A stretch of 35,881 bases of DNA. Origin: Cellulomonas biazotea. GTDB lineage: Bacteria > Actinomycetota > Actinomycetes > Actinomycetales > Cellulomonadaceae. Position 1 is the stretch's first letter. Each line of letters begins with the position of its first letter. The notes below the pieces were generated by a model that saw only the letters and a list, made by a program, of their open reading frames with translations, was not told the DNA's origin and did not search any database. Below are positions 1 through 8,130 of the stretch, piece by piece. The stretch is taken from NCBI RefSeq assembly GCF_004306155.1, contig NZ_BIMR01000021.1, positions 1 through 35,881 on the forward strand, in the 5' to 3' direction. The position numbers and the translations under genes were made by a program.

Positions 1-26
1 CCCCCGGCCCACGGCGGAGCCGAGGG

Positions 27-428
27 TCAGACGCGGCGGCGCTTCGGCGGACGGCAGCCGTTGTGCGCCTGGGGCGTCACGTCCTGGATCGAGCCGACCT
101 CGAGGCCGGTCGCCTGGAGCGAGCGGATCGCGGTCTCACGGCCGGAGCCGGGGCCCTTGACGAAGACGTCGACCTTGCGCATGCCGTGCTCCTGCGCCCG
201 GCGAGCAGCGGCCTCGGCGGCGAGCTGCGCGGCGAACGGGGTCGACTTGCGCGAGCCCTTGAAGCCCACCTGGCCCGACGACGCCCAGGCGATCACGGCG
301 CCGGACGGGTCGGTGATGGAGACGATGGTGTTGTTGAACGTGCTCTTGATGTGGGCCTGGCCGTGGGAGACGTTCTTCTTCTCCTTGCGGCGCGGCTTGC
401 GCACGGAACTGCGGGTCTTGGGAGGCAT
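27..428 (-). CDS. rpsK: 30S ribosomal protein S11
   Basis: S11 sits on the platform of the 30S subunit near the Shine-Dalgarno:anti-SD helix. The 133-residue product has the conserved core ([13 protein letters not shown] near the N-terminus, [15 protein letters not shown] in the second half) and the basic C-terminus ending in CRPPKRRRV. The start MPPKTRSS was chosen because the family begins there; an in-frame upstream extension has no family support. It is the last complete gene at the left edge, following rpsM by 90 bases. rpsD, rpoA and rplQ would be expected beyond the window. Intact and normal in length. Confidence 0.97.
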   Translation of the reverse strand: MPPKTRSSVRKPRRKEKKNVSHGQAHIKSTFNNTIVSITDPSGAVIAWASSGQVGFKGSRKSTPFAAQLAAEAAARRAQEHGMRKVDVFVKGPGSGRETAIRSLQATGLEVGSIQDVTPQAHNGCRPPKRRRV

Positions 429-518
429 CTGCTTCTTCTCTCGTGGTCTGCAGGTCGCTGGTCCGGCGTCCCGGGACGCGCGCACCGGTCGGTGCGTGAT
501 CCTCGCGGGACGGTCGGG

Positions 519-899
519 CTACTTGCGCCCGGCCTTCTTCTTGCCGGCGACGGTGCGCTTCGGGCCCTTGCGGGTGCGCGCGTTGGTCTTCGTGCGCTGA
601 CCGCGCACGGGAAGGCCACGGCGGTGGCGCAGGCCCTCGTAGCAGCCGATCTCGACCTTGCGGCGGATGTCCGCGGCGACCTCACGGCGGAGGTCACCCT
701 CGAGCTTGAAGTTGCCCTCGAGGTAGTCGCGCAGCGCCACGAGCTCGGTGTCCCCGAGGTCCTTGACGCGGACGTCCGGGCTGATGCCGGTGGCGGCCAG
801 GGTCTGCTGGGCGCGCGTGCGACCGACCCCGTAGATGTAGGTGAGCGCGATCTCCAGCCGCTTCTCGCGGGGGAGGTCGACGCCGATAAGACGTGCCAT
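519..899 (-). CDS. rpsM: 30S ribosomal protein S13
   Basis: S13 forms the head of the 30S subunit and contacts P-site tRNA and the 50S subunit. The 126-residue product starts [16 protein letters not shown], contains the helix-two-turns-helix core ([14 protein letters not shown]), the family signature [20 protein letters not shown] and a Lys-rich tail ending KKKAGRK that enters the decoding region. The ATG at 899 is the family start; longer in-frame starts run into the leader and are not supported. It is separated from rpmJ by a 229-base interval with hairpins, so it may have its own promoter or attenuator. Confidence 0.97.
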   Translation of the reverse strand: MARLIGVDLPREKRLEIALTYIYGVGRTRAQQTLAATGISPDVRVKDLGDTELVALRDYLEGNFKLEGDLRREVAADIRRKVEIGCYEGLRHRRGLPVRGQRTKTNARTRKGPKRTVAGKKKAGRK

Positions 900-993
900 G
901 TGCCTGGTGGCTCCTGAACTGCGTCGGAGGTCTTCCGCACCACCCTCCCGCGTGCTGCGGGCCCCGGCCTCCGACCGAGGGTTCGCCGGCCCG

Positions 994-1055
994 GCCGGGC
1001 GTGAGCCCGGCACCGGCCCGGAGTGGCGGTGCGCTTGCCGGCTCCCGAGGGAGCC
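994..1055 (-). promoter_or_regulatory. Paired hairpins in the rpmJ-rpsM interval
   Basis: The 229-base gap between rpmJ and rpsM holds two perfect short hairpins. GGCTCCC/GGGAGCC lies at 1040-1055 (7 bp, effective loop CTCG on the minus strand). GCCGGGC/GCCCGGC lies at 994-1011 (7 bp, 4-nt loop). Neither is followed by a clear U-tract on the minus strand, so simple termination is doubtful. They could be a ribosomal-protein leader, an mRNA processing site or a partial terminator before the alpha operon. The hairpins are seen; the function is inference. Confidence 0.4.
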
Positions 1056-1128
1056 GATGGTCCCCGTGAGGACCGTGGTGCTGCTCGACGTGCGTCGCGG
1101 GACGAGCTCGCGGCGCACCGTCAGGGCG

Positions 1129-1242
1129 TCAGCCCTGGCGCTGCTTGTGGCGCAGGTTCTCGCAGATCACCTGGACGCGACCGTGCCGGCGGATCACCTT
1201 GCACTTGTCGCAGATCTTCTTGACGCTGGGCTTGACCTTCAT
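1129..1242 (-). CDS. rpmJ: 50S ribosomal protein L36
   Basis: L36 is the smallest large-subunit protein and binds 23S rRNA near the peptidyl transferase stalk base. The 37-residue product begins [19 protein letters not shown] and has the zinc-ribbon ligands C11, C14, C27 and H32, so it is the zinc-containing (C+) form. It lies 67 bases after infA, the usual order infA-rpmJ-rpsM. A second, zinc-free paralogue under Zur control would be expected elsewhere in many actinobacteria, but none is visible here. Confidence 0.96.
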   Translation of the reverse strand: MKVKPSVKKICDKCKVIRRHGRVQVICENLRHKQRQG

Positions 1243-1309
1243 CGCGTGATTCCTCCGCCGCCGTTGACCCGCGGTCGACCCGGGGCGTGACGGCGTGTTC
1301 GAGTGGTGG

Positions 1310-1531
1310 TTACTTGTAGCGGTAGACGATCCGACCGCGGGACAGGTCGTACGGGCTCAGCTCCACGACGACCCGGTCCTCCGGGAGGATGCGGATGTAG
1401 TGCTGACGCATCTTGCCCGAGATGTGGGCGAGCACCTTGTGGCCGTTGGTGAGCTCCACGCGGAACATCGCGTTCGGCAGAGCCTCCACGACGCTGCCCT
1501 CGATCTCGATGACACCGTCCTTCTTCGCCAT
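1310..1531 (-). CDS. infA: Translation initiation factor IF-1
   Basis: IF-1 binds the 30S A site and helps IF-2 and IF-3 during initiation. The 73-residue product is a single OB-fold: [20 protein letters not shown] at the start, [19 protein letters not shown] in the middle and a C-terminal RGRIVYRYK, all typical of actinobacterial IF-1. The ATG at 1531 is preceded by AGCGGAGGAC, a strong ribosome binding site. It is the first gene of the infA-rpmJ-rpsM-rpsK run, downstream of a terminator, so a promoter is expected in 1532-1760. Confidence 0.97.
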   Translation of the reverse strand: MAKKDGVIEIEGSVVEALPNAMFRVELTNGHKVLAHISGKMRQHYIRILPEDRVVVELSPYDLSRGRIVYRYK

Positions 1532-1759
1532 GTCCTCCGCTAACTGTCGGTCCTGTTTCGATCAGCCCACGTCGGCCGTGGCCCCCGCACAGGACGTGCG
1601 GGAACGGGACCGGCGTTCGTGGAGAGCGGTACGCCCCGACACGGTGGGGACCACCCGCCGGGCGTCCTGACGGACGACCGGGGACGACCCGTCACGCGAC
1701 AGTGACAGAGGCGCACACACCCAACGGACCATGGTACGGCATCCGGCTCAATGGACGAA
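1532..1759 (-). other. Presumed promoter/leader interval upstream of infA
   Basis: No gene is visible here on either strand. The interval lies between the terminator hairpin of the preceding surface-protein gene and the infA ribosome binding site, so an infA promoter must fall here or slightly upstream. I did not find a -35/-10 pair good enough to mark. The rest of the gene-free stretch, 1814-1877, holds nothing recognisable. Confidence 0.4.
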
Positions 1760-1813
1760 ACCGCCGGACCTGGCCGCGCAGCCCCGTGAGGAGCTGCCGC
1801 CAGGTCCGGCGGT
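1760..1813 (-). terminator. Hairpin terminator after the LATTG surface-protein gene
   Basis: A perfect inverted repeat has its core CCGCCGGACCTGG at 1761-1773 and CCAGGTCCGGCGG at 1800-1812, extending to about 15 bp (1760-1774 with 1799-1813), with a 24-nt loop. On the minus strand it starts 65 bases after the stop of the upstream gene and is followed by GTTTCGTCCATT, a weak U-rich tail. It most likely ends transcription before infA. The symmetrical stem could also work for plus-strand transcripts. Confidence 0.65.
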
Positions 1814-1877
1814 CCGTCGACGGACGGTCGTCCGCGCGACCGTCGTCAGGGCGTCCGCAGCACGCCCGTCAGGGACG

Positions 1878-2849
1878 TCAGGCGTCCGAGCCGTTCGTCC
1901 GACGACGCTGGCGCAGCACGACGAGCGCGCCACCCGCGGCGACGAGCACGCCGGCACCGATCACGACCGGCAGGACCGTCGAGCCGGTCGTGGCGAGCGT
2001 CGCGCCGCCACCGGCCGCGAGGACCTCGGAGCGCACGGTCGGCGACGGGGTCGGGGCGACCGGCGTGGTCGCGGTGGGCGTCGGCGTCGGGGCCGCGAGG
2101 ACCTCGGACGTCGGGGTCGGAGTCGGAGCCGGGGCGGTCGGGGTGGGCGTCACGACGGGCGTCGCGGACGGTGTGGGTGTCGCGACCGGGGTCGGCGTCG
2201 CGGACGGCGTCGGGGTCGGCGTCACCGTGGGGGTCGGCGTCGGGGTCGGCGTGGCCGACGGGGTGGGCGTCGGCGTCGGGGTCACCGAGGGCGTGGGCGT
2301 CGGCGTCGGGACGACCGCACCGCACGCGGGAACCTCACCGACGTGCTCCTCGAGGTCCCAGTGGCGGGCCTGGAACAGCGGGCCGCCGACGTTCTCCCAC
2401 GTGAGGACACCGTTCGGGTACTTCGGTGCCTTCGAGCCCGTGAAGACCTCCGGCCCGCCGTGCGCCATGTCCTCCTGGACGCCCCAGCCCGGGCCGCAGA
2501 CCTCGACCGGCACGGCCGCCTGGATCTCCTCGAGCGTCAGGTCGCGCCACTCGGCGCCGGGCCACGTCGTCACCAGGTACTGCTGGCCCGAGTTCGGCCA
2601 CGCGGCGTACTTGCTCGGGTCGAGCTTGAGGTAGACGTACGCGGCGGTCGTCTTCTGCTCGGCCTCGGGCTTGGGCTTGGAGACGCCCTTGCCCTGGCCG
2701 TAGCCGCCACCCTGACCGGGGCCGCCCCAGGAGCCGCCCGCCGCGGCGGGCGCGGCGGCGAGCACGCCGGCCGTCAGGACGGTGGCACCGACGACAGCGG
2801 CACGCCGCGCGTGGGACCGGAAGGACGACGGACGACTGCTGCGCTGCAT
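1878..2849 (-). CDS. LATTG-anchored cell-wall surface protein with Pro-Thr stalk
   Basis: The 323-residue precursor is built like a sortase substrate. It has a basic N-terminus and hydrophobic signal segment ending near APAAAGG (about residue 38), then a Gly-rich and Lys/Pro linker. A small domain (about 69-178) follows, with motifs such as [20 protein letters not shown] and [14 protein letters not shown] and two cysteines (C118, C176) that could form a disulfide. A Pro-Thr-Pro stalk spans about 181-280. The C-terminus has LATTG (285-289), a hydrophobic helix and an RQRRR tail. LAXTG signals are used by class E sortases in actinobacteria; that assignment is from family knowledge. The function of the small domain is unknown to me. 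ATG 2849 was chosen because it gives a clean signal peptide; a start 15 or 10 residues upstream is possible. The stalk makes the plus strand very G-rich at 2040-2320. Confidence 0.82.
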   Translation of the reverse strand: MQRSSRPSSFRSHARRAAVVGATVLTAGVLAAAPAAAGGSWGGPGQGGGYGQGKGVSKPKPEAEQKTTAAYVYLKLDPSKYAAWPNSGQQYLVTTWPGAEWRDLTLEEIQAAVPVEVCGPGWGVQEDMAHGGPEVFTGSKAPKYPNGVLTWENVGGPLFQARHWDLEEHVGEVPACGAVVPTPTPTPSVTPTPTPTPSATPTPTPTPTVTPTPTPSATPTPVATPTPSATPVVTPTPTAPAPTPTPTSEVLAAPTPTPTATTPVAPTPSPTVRSEVLAAGGGATLATTGSTVLPVVIGAGVLVAAGGALVVLRQRRRTNGSDA

Positions 2850-3256
2850 AGGGACCAACCCATCGTGTGCGGCAGGCATGACGAAGGGGCACACGCCTGC
2901 GTGGCCGGCGGACCGCGCACGAGCACCCCGCCGCGGGCGCGCGACGAGGTGCTGGACGGTCCCGGCGGGAGGACGAACCCGCCGCTCGGCACACTATCCG
3001 ACATATCAGACGTGGCGGGGCCATTTACCCAGGTCGGACGCCAATTCTCGGCGAGTTGGACGGTTGTTCACCCGATCGTGTGAGAGCGCGACCGCAGGAC
3101 CCGGCCCGTGACCGCGGGTCCGGCCGACGATCCCCCGGCGCGCCGCGCCGAGACACGCCAGAGCAGCCGCATCCAGGCGCGCGCACGGACACCGCTCACG
3201 CGACGCACCCGGCGTCACGGCGCGCGCAAGGAGCGGCGTCGCCGGACCTACGGCGC
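2850..3256 (-). other. Long interval between map and the surface-protein gene
   Basis: No gene is supported in these 407 bases. A 7-bp inverted repeat GGACCCG/CGGGTCC at 3097-3121 could weakly terminate map transcripts, but it has no U-tract. The AT-richest part, about 2990-3070, is the likely promoter zone for the surface-protein gene, which would leave a leader of roughly 100-150 nt. I could not match the leader to a riboswitch class by eye. Confidence 0.35.
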
Positions 3257-4099
3257 TCAGTCGAGCGGAGCCACCTCGACGCCGTGTGCGGCCAGCGCGG
3301 CCGCTCCCCCGTCCGGCGCGGTGAGCACCCAGATCCCGTGCTCCCCCACCGCGACGGTGTGCTCCCAGTGCGACGCCCGCGACCCGTCGACCGTCACGAC
3401 GGTCCAGTCGTCGTCGAGCACCTGCGTGAACCGCTCGCCACGCACGACCATCGGCTCGATGGCGACGCACAGCCCGGGCCGCACGCGCAGGCCGCGGTCC
3501 CGCGTCCGGTAGTTGAGGACGTCGGGCGGCTGGTGCATCGCCGTGCCGATCCCGTGCCCGACGTACTCCTCGACGACGCCGAACCGGCGCCCGCCGTTGA
3601 GGCCCTCGGCGGCGGCGGCGTCCACGACGTCCTCGACCGCCTCGCCGACCGCTCCGAGCCGCTCGGCACCGGCGAGCGCGGCGATCCCGGCCCACATGGC
3701 GCGCTCGGTGGTCCGTGCGAGCTCGTGGTCGACCGGATCGGCCCCGTCGAGCACCACGGTGACGGCGGAGTCGCCGTGCCAGCCGTCGACCACGGCGCCG
3801 CAGTCGACGGACACGACGTCGCCTGCCTGGAGCACCCGCGGCCCGGGGATCCCGTGCACGACCTCGTCGTTGACCGACACGCAGAGCGTCGCCGGGTAGC
3901 CGTGGTAGCCGAGGAACGACGGCGTGGCGCCGGCGTCCGCGATGACGCGTGCGGCCACGGCGTCGAGGTCGGCGGTCGTCACGCCGGGTGCGACGTGCTC
4001 GCGCACGGCCTCGAGGGCCCGGGCGACCACCAGGCCGGCCCGGCGCATGACGCGGACCTGCTCGGGCGTCTTGTACTCGACGCGCTCACGACCGAACAC
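3257..4099 (-). CDS. map: Methionine aminopeptidase, type I
   Basis: Removes the initiator methionine from nascent proteins; cytosolic and ribosome-associated. The 280-residue pita-bread enzyme shows all five metal ligands: D99 (in SVDCG), D110 (in WHGDSAV), H182 (in GHGIG), E215 (in IEPM) and E246 (in HWEHT). Their spacing matches the E. coli enzyme. H82 (VVHGIPG) is the conserved substrate-side histidine. The start is GTG at 4099, 39 bases after adk, in the common secY-adk-map order. It lacks the SH3-like zinc-binding N-terminal extension found in type Ic enzymes. Intact. Confidence 0.96.
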   Translation of the reverse strand: MFGRERVEYKTPEQVRVMRRAGLVVARALEAVREHVAPGVTTADLDAVAARVIADAGATPSFLGYHGYPATLCVSVNDEVVHGIPGPRVLQAGDVVSVDCGAVVDGWHGDSAVTVVLDGADPVDHELARTTERAMWAGIAALAGAERLGAVGEAVEDVVDAAAAEGLNGGRRFGVVEEYVGHGIGTAMHQPPDVLNYRTRDRGLRVRPGLCVAIEPMVVRGERFTQVLDDDWTVVTVDGSRASHWEHTVAVGEHGIWVLTAPDGGAAALAAHGVEVAPLD

Positions 4100-4138
4100 G
4101 GTTCACCACCCCACGACGCGGGTCTCGACGACGGCCCG

Positions 4139-4711
4139 TCAGCGGGCCGCGGTGCCGATCGCCGTGAGCAGACGGGCGGTGACGTCGTCGACGTCGCCGA
4201 TGCCGTCGACCTGGACGAGCAGGCCGCGCTCGCCGTACACGGCCGAGATGGGAGCGGTCTGCTCGGCGTAGACGTCGAGGCGGTGCCGGATGACGTCCTC
4301 GGTGTCGTCCTCGCGGCCCTCGATCTCGGCGCGCTTGAGCAGACGCTCGACGACCACCGTCGGGTCGGCCGTGATCTCGACCGCGAGGTCGAGCGGGCGG
4401 TCCCCGAGGATCTCGTCGAGCGCGGCGACCTGTGCCACGTTGCGGGGGTAGCCGTCGAGCAGGAAGCCCTCGGCGGCGTCGTCCTGCGCGAGCCGGTCGC
4501 GCACGAGGTCGTTCGTCAGCTCGTCGGGCACGAGGGCGCCGGACGCGGTGATCGCCTGGACCTTCTTGCCGAGCTCCGTGCCGCCCTTGATGTTGGCGCG
4601 GAAGATGTCGCCGGTCGAGATCGCCGGGATGCCGAGCTCGTCGGCGAGGCGGGCGGCCTGCGTGCCCTTGCCCGCTCCGGGCGGACCGAGGAGGACGAGA
4701 CGTGCGGTCAC
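4139..4711 (-). CDS. adk: Adenylate kinase
   Basis: Catalyses ATP + AMP to 2 ADP in the cytosol. The 190-residue protein has the P-loop GPPGAGKGT at 9-17, the AMP-binding STGDIFRAN segment, the family signature FLLDGYPRN and a short LID without the zinc cysteines. This is the short form usual in actinobacteria. The GTG start at 4711 overlaps the secY stop (GTGA, 4 bases), so translation is probably coupled to SecY. Longer in-frame starts would lie inside secY and are rejected. Confidence 0.96.
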   Translation of the reverse strand: MTARLVLLGPPGAGKGTQAARLADELGIPAISTGDIFRANIKGGTELGKKVQAITASGALVPDELTNDLVRDRLAQDDAAEGFLLDGYPRNVAQVAALDEILGDRPLDLAVEITADPTVVVERLLKRAEIEGREDDTEDVIRHRLDVYAEQTAPISAVYGERGLLVQVDGIGDVDDVTARLLTAIGTAAR

Positions 4712-6006
4712 CGCAGGAACCCTTCGTAGTGCCGCTGCTGGAGCTGCGACTCGATCTGCTTGACGGTCTCGAGCCCGACGCCGACGACGATGAGGATCGA
4801 CGAGCCGCCGAACGGGATGTTCGTGCCGACCTCGAGGACGATGAACGCGATCGTCGGGATCAGCGCGACCAGGGCCAGGTAGATCGAGCCCGGCGCCGTG
4901 ATGCGCGTGATGACGTAGTCGAGGTACTCGGCCGTCGGGCGACCGGCCCGGATGCCGGGGATGAAGCCGCCGTACTTCTTCATGTTGTCCGCGACCTCGT
5001 CCGGGTTGAACGTGATCGCCGTGTAGAAGTAGCAGAAGAAGATGATGAGGACGACGTAGATCGCGATGTGGTACGGCGACGCGGGGTCGGCCAGGTACCG
5101 CGAGACCCACTGCACCCACCCGGCCGCCGGGTCGCCGAACTGGGCGACGAGGCCCGGCACCGCGAGCAGCGACGACGCGAAGATCACCGGGATGACACCG
5201 GCCATGTTGATCTTGATCGGGATGTAGGTGCTCGACCCGCCGTACATGCGGCGGCCGACCATGCGCTTGGCGTACTGCACCGGGATGCGGCGCTGCGACT
5301 GCTCGACGAACACGACGAGGCCGATGACGAGCACGACGATCGCGAGGACGACGATGAACTTCGCGGGGCCGTTGTCACCGGAGGCGATCGACCACATCGC
5401 GGTCGGGAAGCTCGCCGCGATGGACGTGAAGATGAGCAGCGACATGCCGTTGCCGACACCGCGCTCGGTGATGAGCTCGCCGAGCCACATGATGAGGCCG
5501 GTGCCCGCGGTCATCGTGATGACCATGATCAGCAGCGTGACCCACGAGTCGTCGGGGATGACGTCGACGGGGCAGCCCTGGAACAGCTGGCCGCTGCGCG
5601 CGATCGTGATGATCGTCGTCGACTGCAGGATCGCCAGCGCGATCGTCAGGTAGCGCGTGTACTGCGTGAGCTTCGCGGTGCCGGACTGGCCCTCGCGGTG
5701 CAGCTCCTCGAACTTGGGGATGACCACCCGCAGCAGCTGGATGATGATGCTCGCCGTGATGTACGGCATGATCCCCAGCGCGAAGACGGAGAGCTGCAGG
5801 AGCGCTCCCCCGCTGAAGAGGTTCACCAGGCCGAGCAGGTCGTTGGAACCCGCCGTCGCGTCGATGCAGACCTGCACGTTCGGATAGCTCACGCCCGGGG
5901 TCGGCAGGAAAGAGCCGACCCGGAAGATCACCATGATCCCGATCGTGAAGAGCAGCTTGCGCCGCAGGTCGGGCGTCCGGAACGCCCTGACGAATGCGCT
6001 GAGCAC
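4708..6006 (-). CDS. secY: Preprotein translocase subunit SecY
   Basis: SecY is the channel of the SecYEG translocon in the cytoplasmic membrane. The 432-residue protein has the expected ten hydrophobic segments. The first follows RTPDLRRKLLFTIGIMVIFR, and the plug/TM2 region includes VNLFSGGALLQLSVFALGIM and PYITASIIIQLL. The GTG start at 6006 is preceded by CCAGGAGGACCAG, a strong ribosome binding site, and gives the usual MLSAFVRAFRTPDL N-terminus. It leads the secY-adk-map unit; a terminator separates it from rplO. Intact. Confidence 0.97.
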   Translation of the reverse strand: MLSAFVRAFRTPDLRRKLLFTIGIMVIFRVGSFLPTPGVSYPNVQVCIDATAGSNDLLGLVNLFSGGALLQLSVFALGIMPYITASIIIQLLRVVIPKFEELHREGQSGTAKLTQYTRYLTIALAILQSTTIITIARSGQLFQGCPVDVIPDDSWVTLLIMVITMTAGTGLIMWLGELITERGVGNGMSLLIFTSIAASFPTAMWSIASGDNGPAKFIVVLAIVVLVIGLVVFVEQSQRRIPVQYAKRMVGRRMYGGSSTYIPIKINMAGVIPVIFASSLLAVPGLVAQFGDPAAGWVQWVSRYLADPASPYHIAIYVVLIIFFCYFYTAITFNPDEVADNMKKYGGFIPGIRAGRPTAEYLDYVITRITAPGSIYLALVALIPTIAFIVLEVGTNIPFGGSSILIVVGVGLETVKQIESQLQQRHYEGFLR

Positions 6007-6099
6007 CTGGTCCTCCTGGGCCGCCCGGTGGCGGCGTCTCGTACGACCCGGGTTGGTCCCGGGCCGTGCCGGCCCCGCCACGACGCGGGGCAACGAGGC

Positions 6100-6129
6100 A
6101 CCCTAACGGATGCCCGACGACAAACGGAA
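6100..6129 (-). promoter_or_regulatory. Candidate promoter of secY-adk-map
   Basis: On the minus strand TTCCGT (6124-6129) and TAGGGT (6100-6105) are separated by 18 bases. The -10 fits the actinobacterial TANNNT pattern. The -35 overlaps the tail of the rplO terminator. It lies about 95 bases before the secY start. Read by eye only. Confidence 0.45.
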
Positions 6130-6130
6130 C

Positions 6131-6163
6131 GAGGCCGGTGGGAAGTGAGATCCCACCGGCCTC
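6131..6163 (-). terminator. Intrinsic terminator after rplO
   Basis: A perfect 13-bp stem (GAGGCCGGTGGGA at 6131-6143, TCCCACCGGCCTC at 6151-6163) with a 7-nt loop starts 10 bases after the rplO stop. On the minus strand it is followed by GTTCCGTTTGT, a U-rich tail. This is the clearest intrinsic terminator in the window and marks the end of the spc ribosomal protein run. Confidence 0.85.
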
Positions 6164-6172
6164 GTCCGGCGT

Positions 6173-6895
6173 TCAGTCCTGCGCGACGGAGCCGCCGGCA
6201 GCCACGATCTTCTCCTTCGCGGACGCCGAGTAGGCGTCCACGGCCACGGAGACCTTGACCGTGAGCTCGCCGGTGCCGAGCACCTTGACGGGCTGGCCCT
6301 TGCGGACCGCGCCCTTCGCGACCAGGTCGGCGACCGTCACGTCGCCACCGTCCGGGTACAGCGCCGAGAGCTTGTCCAGGTTGACGACCTGGAACTCGAC
6401 ACGGAACGGGTTCTTGAAGCCACGGAGCTTGGGCAGCCGCATGTGCATCGGCATCTGCCCGCCCTCGAAGCGCGTCGGCACCTGGTACCGGGCCTTGGTG
6501 CCCTTGGTACCACGACCGGCCGTCTTGCCCTTCGACGCCTCACCACGACCCACGCGGGTCTTGGCGGTCTTGGCGCCGGGGGCCGGACGCAGGTGGTGCA
6601 CCTTGAGGGTGCCACCGTTGCCGGGCTGTGCGGCGGCCTCGGCCGCCTTGCGGGCGGCCTCCGTCGGCGCAGCCTTCTCCGACTTGGCCTTCGCCGGGGC
6701 GGCGGCCTTCTTCGCGGGCGCCTTCTTCTCGGCAGCCGGCTTCTCCGCGGCGGCGGCGGTCTCGGCCTTGGCGGCCTTGGCCTTCGTCGTCTTCGGAGCC
6801 TCGGCGGCCGTGTCGGCGGCCTTCTTGGCAGGAGCCTTCTTGGCGGCGGCCTTGGGGGCCGTCACCTCCTCGGTCTCCTTCTTCTCGTCAGCCAT
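6173..6895 (-). CDS. rplO: 50S ribosomal protein L15 with long Lys/Ala/Pro-rich N-terminal tail
   Basis: L15 is an early-assembly large-subunit protein. The core (about residues 96-240) is normal: [20 protein letters not shown], the Gly-rich [17 protein letters not shown] loop and a C-terminal beta domain ending GGSVAQD. In front of it is an unusual 95-residue low-complexity tail made of A, K, P and E with repeated PAKKA/APAKKAA units, resembling histone H1-like or HupB-like tails. No in-frame start lies next to the core, so the tail is probably translated. ATG 6895 has GGAG five bases upstream and is preferred to the GTG at 6901 that overlaps the rpmD stop. The 240-residue length compares with about 145-150 for the usual protein. 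Confidence 0.93.
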   Translation of the reverse strand: MADEKKETEEVTAPKAAAKKAPAKKAADTAAEAPKTTKAKAAKAETAAAAEKPAAEKKAPAKKAAAPAKAKSEKAAPTEAARKAAEAAAQPGNGGTLKVHHLRPAPGAKTAKTRVGRGEASKGKTAGRGTKGTKARYQVPTRFEGGQMPMHMRLPKLRGFKNPFRVEFQVVNLDKLSALYPDGGDVTVADLVAKGAVRKGQPVKVLGTGELTVKVSVAVDAYSASAKEKIVAAGGSVAQD

Positions 6896-6897
6896 GC

Positions 6898-7080
6898 TCA
6901 CTCCACCTCTTCGACCGCGACGAGGTGCCGCACGGTCTGGACCATGCCGCGGATCTCAGGGCGGTCCTCCTTGACGACGACGTCGCCGATCCGCTTGAGG
7001 CCCAGGGTGCGCAGCGTGTCGCGCTGGTTCTGCTTGCCACCGATGCCCGAGCGCTTCTGGGTCACCTTGAGACGAGCCAT
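6898..7080 (-). CDS. rpmD: 50S ribosomal protein L30
   Basis: A 60-residue protein, [20 protein letters not shown] at the start, with the L30 signature [15 protein letters not shown] and [17 protein letters not shown]. It belongs to the large subunit. Its ATG overlaps the rpsE stop by one base (TGATG), and its stop lies two bases before the rplO ATG, so the three genes are probably translationally coupled. Confidence 0.96.
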   Translation of the reverse strand: MARLKVTQKRSGIGGKQNQRDTLRTLGLKRIGDVVVKEDRPEIRGMVQTVRHLVAVEEVE

Positions 7081-7724
7081 CACGCACCCACCTTCTCGGA
7101 GGCGGCCGCACGACCCTCGGCCTGCGCCCGCAGGAGCGCGGCCGGGACGACGTGCTCGACCGGCAGACCACGGCGCGCGGCCACGGCCTCCGGCTGCTCG
7201 AGACCCCGCAGGGCCGCGACCGTCGCGTGCACGATGTTGATCGCGTTCGACGAGCCGAGCGACTTGCTCAGGACGTCGTGGATGCCGGCGCACTCCAGGA
7301 CGGCGCGCACCGGACCACCGGCGATCACGCCGGTACCCGGCGACGCCGGACGCAGGAAGACGACACCGGCGGCGGCCTCACCCTGGATGGGGTGCGGGAT
7401 GGTGCCCTGGATGCGGGGGACGCGGAAGAAGTTCTTCTTCGCCTCCTCGACACCCTTGGCGATCGCCGCGGGCACCTCCTTGGCCTTGCCGTAGCCGACG
7501 CCCACGGTGCCGTCACCGTCGCCCACCACGACCAGCGCGGTGAAGCTGAAGCGGCGACCACCCTTGACGACCTTGGCCACACGGTTGATCGTCACGACGC
7601 GCTCGACGAAAGCGCTCTTCTCGGCGGCGTCCTGACGACGTCCACCGTCACGACGGCCGCCGTCGCGGCGGTCGCCGCCGGTGCCGCCCTGGGCACCGGT
7701 GTTGCTGCGTGCAGGAGCAGCCAT
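7080..7724 (-). CDS. rpsE: 30S ribosomal protein S5
   Basis: S5 helps maintain decoding accuracy and mRNA unwinding at the entry channel. The 214-residue protein has the N-terminal double-stranded RNA-binding domain ([20 protein letters not shown]) and the C-terminal domain ([33 protein letters not shown]). Before them is a flexible tail with two copies of RRDGG (about residues 19-30), longer than in E. coli but of a type seen in actinobacteria. Start ATG 7724, stop overlapping rpmD. Confidence 0.97.
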   Translation of the reverse strand: MAAPARSNTGAQGGTGGDRRDGGRRDGGRRQDAAEKSAFVERVVTINRVAKVVKGGRRFSFTALVVVGDGDGTVGVGYGKAKEVPAAIAKGVEEAKKNFFRVPRIQGTIPHPIQGEAAAGVVFLRPASPGTGVIAGGPVRAVLECAGIHDVLSKSLGSSNAINIVHATVAALRGLEQPEAVAARRGLPVEHVVPAALLRAQAEGRAAASEKVGA

Positions 7725-7755
7725 CAGTGAGTCCTCTTCTTCCCGGTGTACGTCG

Positions 7756-8127
7756 TCACAGCGCCAGGCCACCCTCGCGGGCACCGTCGGCGACCGCGGC
7801 CACCCGGCCGTGGTACTTGTTGCCGCCACGGTCGAACACGACCGCGTCGACGCCCTTGGCCTTCGCGCGCTCGGCGACGAGCTCGCCGACCTTGCGGGCC
7901 TTCGCGGACTTGTCGCCCTCGGTGCTGCGCAGGTCGACCTCGAGGGTCGAGGCCGACGCGATGGTCTGCCCGATCGCGTCGTCCACGACCTGGGCCGTGA
8001 TGTGACGCGCGGAACGGGTGACGACGAGGCGCGGCCGAGCGGCCGTGCCCACGACCTTCTTGCGCAGGCGCAGGTGCCGGCGCTGGCGGGCGATCGTCTT
8101 GCCCTTGCCCTTGATGCTGATCGCCAT
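7756..8127 (-). CDS. rplR: 50S ribosomal protein L18
   Basis: L18 binds 5S rRNA in the central protuberance. The 123-residue product has a basic N-terminus ([20 protein letters not shown]), the segment [20 protein letters not shown] and the C-terminal [20 protein letters not shown] typical of the family. It starts three bases after the rplF stop. Normal in length. Confidence 0.97.
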   Translation of the reverse strand: MAISIKGKGKTIARQRRHLRLRKKVVGTAARPRLVVTRSARHITAQVVDDAIGQTIASASTLEVDLRSTEGDKSAKARKVGELVAERAKAKGVDAVVFDRGGNKYHGRVAAVADGAREGGLAL

Positions 8128-8130
8128 GGC

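Noticed and set aside
2040-2320. Repeated short units suggesting a CRISPR array or minisatellite
   Set aside because: The units are codons of a Pro-Thr stalk in frame with a sorting-signal protein; there are no spacers of constant length.
2850-3070. Riboswitch in the leader of the surface-protein gene
   Set aside because: The leader is long, but I could not match any conserved core of a known riboswitch class by eye.
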